This document shows, one piece after another, positions 55,757-64,000 of a stretch of DNA of 64,000 bases. This DNA is from Verpa conica (Eukaryota; Ascomycota; Pezizomycetes; Pezizales; Morchellaceae). Every line of letters begins with the position of its first letter. Within the stretch, counting starts at the first letter, position 1. A program made the position numbers and the translations under genes. Under the pieces are notes generated by a model. That model did no database searches. It worked only from the letters and a program-made list of their open reading frames with translations, and had not been told where the DNA came from. The stretch covers positions 744,001 through 808,000 of the forward strand of contig JAUFSD010000019.1 in assembly GCA_033030425.1 (NCBI GenBank), in the 5' to 3' direction.

Positions 55757-56465
55757 TAGGAAAAGAATATTCGTGGGAGGGGATGGCTGCGTGGTGTATC
55801 AGCGGCCTGATGGCACAGGGCATGTGGTGGTGTTTAACTCACCTGGCCCCCATACCGGTATATGTATTATCAAGTCTGAGCTGATGTAATGAATCCGACG
55901 GGGGAGGTTGAGAGCGGAAGGGTTTTCTTGGTGTTTGGGCTGGATCGACAGCACACACGGAGCCATGTGTTTGAAGTCGAGTGGCATGACCGAGGGAGTC
56001 ATGAACAATAAAAACTGGCTCAACACCAGAAGCCTTCCAGACGGCTACCCTATACATTGTGATGGTATTTCTTTAACTAGGTACAAACTCTCAGTAGTGG
56101 GTTAGGTTCCTTCTATGATAGGCTTTATATCTCTGTTATTCTAGAACCGCCAGCTAAATAGTAGTAGTGGGTATGAAAAGTGTCTTGAAGTGAACCTGGA
56201 CATGCTCAATAGAGTCGATGTCAGGTGAATATTCGAGCCATGTATTTCCTTAACCTATGGCTATCTTATGCCTGTATGTATGATTCCCCACCTTAGCATC
56301 CTGAAGAAACGACTATTGCGATAGAGATATATAAATATTATTTATAACAGTGATAAAAGTCGTTAATTCTCCCCTGGGACTCGAATTATTAAGTGCCAAT
56401 TCTCTGCCCATATAATTACATTATAAGTTTGCCTAAGCTAGCCAGATCTGAGGGCTCCAGCATTA
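55757..56465. other. Intergenic, no gene seen
   Basis: Short overlapping ORFs near 55800-56100 on both strands without a domain; otherwise AT-rich 3' flank of the cyclophilin gene. Confidence 0.45.
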
Positions 56466-57053
56466 TTAATCTCCAGCATCCATATCGGCAAGAGGATTGG
56501 CGTGTATGGTGACTCTTTGGATCTTGGTGACCTTCTTAGGTCTACCCTTCTTATCAACTTCTAAAGCCTCCAATTTATCCAGTGTCGTATCTACCCCATC
56601 GATGACCTAAATTATGGGTAATCTAGATCAGCCCTATTGCTCAACCTATACCCCCAAGTAGAGCAAGACGCAGACAACGGGTATATATACCTTCCCAAAA
56701 ACCGTATTCAGCCCATCTAAATGTGGATGGCTCCCATACGTAATAAAGAACTGACTCCCATTCGTTCCCGGGCCCGAATTTGCCATACTCACAACACCCC
56801 TAGCGTTATGTCTCAACGCAGGCCTTATTTCATCTTCAAACTTCTCTCCCCATATACTTTTGCCACCCTTCCCATTTCCCAGTTCACCATCACCGGTCTG
56901 TACCATGAACGTCTTAATGCTGCGGTGGAACGGACAGTCATCAAAGTAACCGGACGCGCACAGGGCTAGGAAATTCTCTGCTGTCTTTGGTACCGCCTCG
57001 CAGAAGATCTCAATTTTGAGGGGGCCCAGGTCTGTGTGTAGTGTCACAGACAT
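56466..57053 (-). CDS. cyp10: Cyclophilin-type peptidyl-prolyl isomerase (Cyp10/PPIL3 type)
   Basis: Two minus-strand exons, 57053-56691 and 56606-56466 (84-bp intron, GTATAT...TAG, phase 0), give 167 residues. It starts directly with the fold, MSVTLHTDLGPLKIEIFCEAVPKTAENFLALCASGYFDD, with no targeting sequence. Active-site text FHRSIKTFMVQTGDG, then GGKSIWGEKFEDE, VSMANSGPGTNGSQFFIT and HLDGLNTVFGKVIDG. The residue that is Trp in cyclosporin-sensitive cyclophilins is His here (HLDG), as in the PPIL3 group, which is associated with the spliceosome in animals. The tail has KKGRPKKVTKIQRVTIHANPLADMDAGD. Assignment to the group is strong; the cellular role in this fungus is inferred. Confidence 0.92.
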
Positions 57054-58193
57054 AGTGTAATATCAATCGAGCCGATACAGGCGTAGCTATTCGTAGGATG
57101 TTGAAGTTGGACGTGTCGTTGTCGTGGCGGAATCTGGGGTTGAGCCTCAACTCTATTTTAGCGTTCCCCCAAGACGACAAATCATGTGCACAAACTATCA
57201 CTCGCAATTTTAGTTTGGATGTTAGTATAGCACTCACAATAAAGTATAGAAGCGGATGGATTAAAGTGCGGGAGTATCCCATGGGTGGGAAACGAGATAA
57301 ATTAGTATTTATAAGTCGTTAATATTGATATGGTGAAGAGGTTCATTACAAACTAGAGACCATCTCCTTATTCACAGATCAGCGAACCTGATATATACCT
57401 ACCACCTATTGGTAGCCTCGACCAATATTCACTCTACACAGCGAGATAAAAAAAAGGTAAAAGACAACCTTCCCTGACACTTTCTACGGGAACTTCTAGT
57501 GTCCAGCTTCATACACACAAACACAATGTCATTTACCAAAGCACCTCTCGCACAATCAACCAGCCGACCCACACCCAAACCCAACCAAGACCTAAATCAT
57601 AACCACCTCAACCAAGCCCGTATGATATTAAGATATAAGGAGTAAAGAAAGGAGTAAAAAAAGAGTAAAGAAAAGCCAGGTCAAATTGGCACAGAAATCC
57701 CACGCAAGTCAGTAAGGTATATCATACTATACCCTACTCATTGCGCCCTCCCATAAGGATAAATTCCTCCACAGGAGGGGGGCCCTGGCGAAAAAAAGAC
57801 CAGCTGCAATATGTCCCCAGAGAGAAACGAAGGGAAAGGATAGCAGAGTCTTATGAAATATAGCAATACATAGAACAAGGGAAGAAGCAGTAATTCAAGA
57901 ATATTCTTGGCTTAACAGAATAACTTAAGGGGTATAGAACGAGTTACATGAACGATGCAAAAAAACTGGGAAATCAGGTTAAAAAAATGAAAGTCAAGAG
58001 AAATAAGAAAAAATCGCTCACTGAGGTTCCGAAGACAAGGTAATGAAAAAAAAGCCAGCCAAACTCCGTGCCCGGAATATTTAACAGAAAAAAAAATTAA
58101 TGGAAAAACATCATCATTAAAACTTAGCAACGCACATCACCCAAACCCATGACTAGGGTGAACGAGTAAGGATATCATGAAATTACGATCGAA
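57054..58193. other. Intergenic: cyclophilin promoter and SH3-gene 3' flank
   Basis: No supported gene. 57540-58100 is A-rich on the plus strand (T-rich on the coding minus strand), consistent with the 3' UTR of the SH3 gene. A plus-strand ATG at 57526 opens only a short run and is not called. Confidence 0.45.
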
Positions 58194-60574
58194 TTAAGGG
58201 GGAGGTGATGATGATGATTCATACCGAGGAACATTTAGATCTTCTCGGAAGCGGCTAGAGCCTTTTTGAGTTACTTTTCGCTCAGGCGTACGCGGGTCGT
58301 TATCGTGTAACTGGTCATGCGTTGTTTCCCCAGGGAGATCGCTAGAAAAACCTGCATACTCCAACCCTTGTGTGTCGCTATCAATCGTCTTCTGCCAATG
58401 TTCTGGTAAACAGACGCATACGAGAGGGAAAGCTTTGATTTCAGTGCTAGGTGGAGGTGAGGATGCTCGGCGTTGACTGGTACGGGAAGTTTGTGCCGAT
58501 ACACCACTATCTCGTAGTTGACGGCGGTTGATATAATCCTCTGCCCTTTCATTTAAGCGAATGCCAGTAGCCCACCCTAGAGAAAAAAGGTTATTAGTAA
58601 AATCGCCTAATAAAAAAAACCAAAAATACTTACCATCATCCCAAATACCAACAACCTTGAGCATATCACCTCTATCCAAATCAAACTCGTCCATAGCCCG
58701 GGGCTGGTATGCCCACAAAACCGCAACTTTATCGCCAGGATGGATATCATCTTGTGAATAATAGTCCTAATCTGAATTTAGTATAAAAGATCAAGAAGGA
58801 AGGAAAGAGGAAATACTTTAAAGTACGGTAGTTGTTCGGACTGGGGGCTAGAGAATCCAGGAGATGAAATATCTCTATCACTCCCAGTCATAGGAGATGT
58901 TGGGTTATCAGACATGAGAATTGAAGAGCTAGATAAAGAAGCATTTCGATCACGGGGCGGGTGTAGAGGTCGGCCAGGTGGATATCTCCTTTGATTGGAC
59001 TCTGGACTGTCATCCAAACCAAAATCTGAGGATGAAGAATTATCGATAACTCGGTGCCCACGTCTAACACCACCTACTACACCAGGAGACGAAAGATCTA
59101 TTTCTGAGCCTCTATTTGCCCCCTCAAGTGCTGACATCCGAGCGATTCGGCCCCCTGTAAGAACCTCATATCCCCGAGTTTGTACACTTGTTGCAGCAAC
59201 TGGATTGAAATTCATGGAAGGACTTCTATGTTGCCGAGATTGTCGGTTGAAGGTAGGTGGGGGACTTGCATACCCCCTCTTCCGTCTACGATAGAACAAG
59301 ATGAGGAAAACAATGAAGGCTACACCCGCAAGAGCTCCAATAGTGATACCCGCGATCTGACCCCCAGTAAGCCTAGAGCCACTATTTGAACCAGATGCAA
59401 TGGATGTCGACGTGCTAGTTGGCAAAGAAGTGACCGTTGTGGTAAATATTGGAGGTAAAGCAGTATTTGTTGGCAAGTCAACATCTTTACACCGGGTTTG
59501 AGCATTGGAGTTATAACAACAAGTATCAGTGGAATTTGGCGAATTTGTTGCACAATAAAGACAAAGGCCAGGGAGATTTTCGCTATTGAATCATCAGTCA
59601 TGCCATGGATACCAGACAATCGAGAGAAATTACTTATAACCGCAGTTTGTAGTCTCATTTTCGTCGCCTGGAATACAGTTCGAAGTAAGAGAATCCGATG
59701 GCAATGCACATATGGTGAAATCAGACCGGATCAGGCTAAGCGCATCTTTATTGGAGCTACCGCACGTCGCCTCATTTGAAATGACGATTTGCTCGCTAAT
59801 AGCAAATTGGGCCTATAATAAATTAGTAAAAAAAAAAGGCAAGTCTAAAGATTTAATACTAAACATACACACGAGTCTGCACAAATAGGTGTTGAGTGTG
59901 CAGTTGTAAGAGAGCATGCAGTCTTCGAATCTTGAATCATTCTGGAACATAGAACACTACGAGTATAGCGTGCGTAGAGTTCAGTTGTATTTGAGAGTGT
60001 CAAGTTTGAGCAACCAAACAAATTTTGGTATCTGTAGAAAACAGAAAGAGTAAAAGCCAAGTTAGGATTTGGGATACGCTAGTTACTAAGATACCGTATA
60101 GAAAATACTTACTTATTTTTAGCATAGTCTTGCTTGATATATTGTTCAAATTGAGTATCAAACTGAGCGGTACTAGCAACATAGGCAAGAAACGGACTGT
60201 AAAACGCGTTAACCCGTGAACTTATCAGATAACGCACAGTGGGAGACATACTACTCGCCAGTAAGAGCACTTGAGGTAGAAATAGAGGATTCATTAAATG
60301 CTGAACAAGTGCGGGACCCAGAAAGCGAAATACAACTGCCGGAGGAGGCAGTCTGAGCGGCCGTGAGAGGTAGAAATACGGTCGATAGAACTACCAAAGC
60401 CGCTCCTCCCAAGGTCAACCGCCGTTTGGTATATCCAGGTGAAGGCATGCTATCAGGCACTTCCATAGATGCATTACCGTACCAAACAGAGGGGGCACGG
60501 TTGGCGAGGTGACAGTTGTGGTTATAGTTATTGTTGGAACAGCGTCCTTCACCGGCAAAATTCGTAGCTGTCAT
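58194..60574 (-). CDS. Fus1-like single-pass membrane protein with SH3 domain
   Basis: Seven minus-strand exons (60574-60252, 60196-60113, 60031-59869, 59812-59634, 59582-58817, 58766-58634, 58576-58194), all in phase, 676 residues. A hydrophobic signal segment (LTLGGAALVVLSTVFLPLTAAQ, about residue 53) is followed by a Cys-rich extracellular part: FGCSNLTLSNTTELYARYTRSVLC, STPICADSC, NCIPGDENETTNCG, LCLYCATNSPNSTDTCC. Then a Ser/Thr-rich linker, a TM helix (GQIAGITIGALAGVAFIVFLILFYRRRKRG), a Ser/Pro-rich cytoplasmic region and an SH3 domain (DKVAVLWAYQPRAMDEFDLDRGDMLKVVGIWDDGWATGIRLNERAEDY). This layout is that of the fungal Fus1-like family, implicated in cell fusion or cell-surface signalling. 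A second Met (residue 37, about 60466) sits nearer the signal segment and may be the true start. Confidence 0.88.
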
Positions 60575-61960
60575 TGACCCGGTTCCAAGATCCCCGAGCC
60601 ACCAGCCCTCTCGAGCGGGCTACCTTATTCTAATTTCGCGGGGAGCAGCGGGGATGGTCTCGGGCTGCAGCAGCAGCAGCGGAGAAGCAGCAGCAATTGA
60701 TGGACCTGCTAGATGTGAAGATAGGTGAAGGGAGGGAGTGAAGAGAGGAGCCCGGGAAAAAACCGAGCAGCCGCCAGGAATATCACAACAGATAAAAAAG
60801 AATGACTGGACTAGGGGGGGTGGGCCGGATGAGGGATAGGAAATGGGTGGGAAGGAGCGTGAGCAGTTGGTTGGTGGGCTACTGGTTGCGGAGAAACGAA
60901 AGCGACAGATTGACTGCTGCGTATGTACAGCACTCAACTCCAGGCTAAGTGACGAACCGATTGACTGTCTGAATAAGTGTCTCTACTAGAATCTCTAGAT
61001 CGTGTCCAGGGGGGGAAGGAGCAAAACCTCCGGACAAGACTGCACGAGTTCGCTTCGCTGCATCGAAGGCGTTGGCGTGCCACAAGTGTCCTAGCGTGGG
61101 GCGCCGGGAAATGAGATGATGCACGGGCAGACGCGCCAGGAACCACGACGGCACGTTTGAGAGTCGACCCCTCCCCACGCCCAATTAAGGAAGTATAGAT
61201 GCTGTTATATTCGTATTCTTTTGGAGCTTCTCCACAAGAGCGTTGAGCTCAGTAAAACATCACCCTACTCCTCATCCATCATCATCGTCGTCATCACCGC
61301 CACCACTGCGCCTGCAAAATGTGGAATTGCGCAAAAGCCGTAGGCGAGGGTATACTTATTTAATATATATATATCCAACGTACCAGAACCCTCTTCACGT
61401 GGAAGAGTAAATATAATTCATCCATGGGTACACTAGGTGCCTAGAGACTGGTGCTCGAGGGGCAGTGGCATTGACAAATCCTAACAGCCACATAATTATC
61501 AATTCGTATACTCATTCGGTCAATAGTTTTTTGGTAAATAATGCAATTACACAAACCTAAATCCAATCCATTGCTTTAGGCTTCCACCGGATTTAAATGA
61601 GCGTTCATTACTCGTTATGGCACCGTGTTGTTTATAGGTGCAAAGGGAAACGTCGTCTAAAGTTTGGCGCCCCAGCTGTAAACATACGATAATACGCAAA
61701 TTGATAGATGACTCAGCTCTCAACCAACCACAAATGGTATGTATAAGCTTTCCTAGCACGGGCCAGCTGTTTCCGGAACCTAAGAGAGACAGCAACACGA
61801 ATCTGTCAAACTCAACAACGTACAAAGTTGGGCTTCAACACCACCAGTACCTCCAACCCTAATTGCGTCTGTGCAAACCCCACAGATCAACCCTGCTCAA
61901 CATAGTTTGGTTAGAGATTTACATAAAACGGTCCTTGGAATAAGCGAACCGGCCCCGAAA
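60575..61960. other. Divergent intergenic region between SH3 gene and Lcb3
   Basis: About 1.4 kb. GC-rich to about 61190 with GCAGCAGCAGCAGC near 60667 and G runs near 60815; AT-rich later. Short ORFs on both strands (60620-60937, 60934-61184, 61547-61862) show no domain. A cluster of CATCATCATC at about 61276-61300 precedes a short 16-codon ORF at 61319, not called. Confidence 0.5.
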
Positions 61961-63918
61961 ATGGGAGCTGCCCAACCTGATGTAGCTACAGAGGTCGAGA
62001 AGGGTCATACCAAGGTTGACGCTGGGTTACTTCCACGGGATCACTGTAGGCGATCCTAAGCCTTAATAGCAGAGAGATTCACTGACTTGAGCCTGGTGCT
62101 TAGATAAGTATCGATTGCCACGATGGAGGTACATGGCGCGACAGAAATTGCTACCCCTGGTCAGGTGGGAAACACCGTATCTCGCATATTTTCAGGTAAG
62201 CTATCATCTAGCTATCATGAGGAGGGATCAGTATTAACGGTTTTAATTATAGGAGCATTGCAGAACACCCTTTCTTGATTCATATTTTGCGCTCACGGCC
62301 AACCTCGGGACTCACACCTTCTTTATGATAATGCTACCGGTATTATTTTGGTTCGGATATACAAGTCTTGGGAGAGGGTAAGTTTTTTCTAGCTAAGGTC
62401 ATTATTGAGGAAACTTTCTTACGTTTCATTCGTAAATCAGAATGGTGCATATACTAGCTTCAGGGGTATTCTTCAGTGGCTTTTTGAAGGACCTATTATG
62501 GTGAGATCAATATTTTTTATTAGACGCCTAATTACTATGATTTATTGACCTGCTTTAAGTCTTCCACGTCCTTTATCTCCTCCACTCCATAGAATTACAA
62601 TGTCCGGGTCTGCAGCCCTAGAGTATGGGTTCCCAAGCACACATTCTACCAACGCTGTTTCCGTAGCGTTGTATGGCATCTTAACTCTTCGATCTAATCC
62701 TGATATATCACCAACGCTACGATTCTCCCTCGAAACTTTGGCATGGGTCTACGCAGTCTCCATTGTTTTAGGACGACTTTATTGCGGGATGCATGGGTTT
62801 CTCGACGTCATAGTTGGCATTTGGCTTGGGGCTTTTCTCGCTATTGCGGATTGGATGTCTCGAGATGCAATTGATGCATTTATATTCAGCGGTTCTTGGC
62901 AGGTTCCTGTAGTGTTCATTGTAACAACCCTAGTTTTAGTTAGGATCCACCCTGAGCCCGCAGACTCCTGTCCTTGCTTTGATGACGGAGTTGCATTCGC
63001 TGCGGTAGTCATGGGATGTGATGTGGGACATTGGCATTATGCACAGAGCTCCTGGAGCTGGAACGAGCCTGTCCCTGCAACAGTGCCATATTCCTATGGA
63101 GAACTTGGCTTGACAAAAAGCGTACTAAGGGTGGTTGTTGGTAAGTCTGAAATAAGGGCTCCGCTACGATTATATCTAAATATCATGATACTTATCAATC
63201 GCATTTAATAGGAGTCTGCGTTATTTTTGCATGGAGGGAAATTATGAAACCTACTTTACATCACTTCCTACCTCCTCTCTACAGAGTAATTGAAAGCATT
63301 GGGCTATCTCTACCACGAAAGCATTTCACACCAGCTTCGTACGCGTCCCTCCTCTTTAAAGTCTTTCTAGACCATTAACATTAGGAATAGTGAATATAAA
63401 AAAGTCCCCCGTTTGCCTGATGACACTCTTTTTGGTTTGAGTGAACTCCCAGCATTGATCCATAATATCCGCCGGCCACGTTCTGACTCTGTCGGGCCCC
63501 AATCTGCTGCCGATGCTTATGAAACACTTGCATACCGGGAGAAGAGGCGTCGGGAAAGTATCGGAACAAGTCAATCTAGGTCTCCTTCTGTAGCTAGGGA
63601 TGTAGAAAAGTATGAGAACGAAATGGGTAGTGGAGACATTGATGCTAAGGCACTTATTGATCCAGATCATGATGATGATGGCGATGATGAGAGGGCAGAG
63701 GCAGAGGTTTTTATGAAGATCGAGAGGCCTAGAGTTAGGTATGATGTTGAGGTTGTGACGAAACTCGTTGTCTACGCTGGTAAATTTCTCCCTTGTCTCT
63801 GTTAAAGAAGCTCTCTGACAGTAGTATAGGTATCGCTTGGTTTGCGGTAGAAGGTATTCCAGTATTTTTGGAATTAATTGGGCTTGGGATTGCCTCTCGT
63901 GGGTTTGAGGCCAAGTAG
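61961..63918 (+). CDS. lcb3: Sphingoid base-1-phosphate phosphatase (Lcb3 type)
   Basis: Eight exons, 61961-62045, 62104-62195, 62253-62377, 62441-62500, 62560-63140, 63212-63338, 63391-63779 and 63830-63918, all in phase, give 515 residues. PAP2-family catalytic motifs of the lipid phosphate phosphatase type are split over exons: KDLLCLPRP (K-x6-RP), YGFPSTHSTNAVS (P-S-T-H) and GRLYCGMHGFLDVIVG (R-x5-H-x3-D). Opening DHYKYRLPRWRYMARQKLLP and FLDSYFALTANLGTHTFFM are typical of the family. Many TM helices; a polar loop with DDTLFGLSELPALIHN and an Asp-rich DHDDDGDDE stretch precedes the last helices. The enzyme dephosphorylates dihydrosphingosine/phytosphingosine 1-phosphate in the ER and so controls the sphingolipid rheostat. 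The exact start is less sure than the rest; 61961 is the first in-frame ATG of exon 1. Confidence 0.93.
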
Positions 63919-64000
63919 ATAGATAGCGCATTGAGAGATGGACATCTTGTTTTTCTCCCTTCTTATCCCTTTTGAGATTTTCGGTGGAGCGGACAACAAA
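63919..64000. other. 3' flank of Lcb3
   Basis: 82 bp of T-rich sequence to the window end, presumably 3' UTR. Confidence 0.5.

Overview
This window looks like a euchromatic but repeat-rich stretch of a filamentous ascomycete genome (Pezizomycotina; a Pezizomycetes-like fungus would fit, but the sequence alone does not prove it). Reasons: short spliceosomal introns (about 45-90 bp, GTRAGT...YAG) in nearly every gene; fungal families such as a Fus1-like SH3 membrane protein, the vacuolar TRP channel Yvc1 and the Lcb3 sphingoid-base phosphatase; a chromodomain Ty3/gypsy retrotransposon; and many small inverted-repeat elements. Gene models were assembled by hand from both strands, checking reading phase across every splice junction.

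Layout. 1-2.0 kb: 3' end of an arrestin-like gene and a complete elongin C gene. 2.6-10.8 kb: a TA-flanked MITE, then a Ty3/gypsy chromovirus (3221-10836) with identical 141-bp LTRs and TTCAC target duplications. It has a frameshift in RNase H and carries a nested 1256-bp solo LTR flanked by GGGAG. 12-15.6 kb: a probably frameshifted unknown gene and the proteasome regulator PI31. 16.1-17.1 kb: two minisatellite arrays. 17.1-27.2 kb: gene desert. 27.3-32.9 kb: a C2H2 zinc-finger regulator and Yvc1, both on the minus strand; about 1 kb inside Yvc1, where the pore should be encoded, is non-coding. 33-40 kb: gene desert with a tandem array built from telomere-like boxes (38.8-39.45 kb) and a 185-bp MITE. 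40.4-41.5 kb: U2 snRNP A' (Lea1). 42.7-46.9 kb: weak genes, a 558-bp MITE and an N-terminally incomplete DUF3237-like gene.

48.8-54.5 kb is a dense housekeeping block: Rrp15 (ribosome assembly), a mitochondrial [2Fe-2S] ferredoxin (Yah1 type) head-to-head with mitochondrial methionyl-tRNA synthetase, then RNase H1. 55.2-55.75 kb: a hAT-like MITE with an 8-bp duplication. 56.5-63.9 kb: a Cyp10/PPIL3-type cyclophilin, the SH3 membrane protein and Lcb3.

The genes do not form one pathway. They are ordinary eukaryotic single genes; the only plausible functional pairing is the divergent ferredoxin/MetRS promoter, which serves two mitochondrial proteins. The novelty is mainly in the mobile and repeat fraction: four short TIR elements of at least two superfamilies, one fold-back, a retrotransposon carrying another element's solo LTR, a telomere-box satellite, and an excess of the palindrome TACATGTA in non-coding DNA. 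I saw no CRISPR array, rRNA or convincing tRNA gene.
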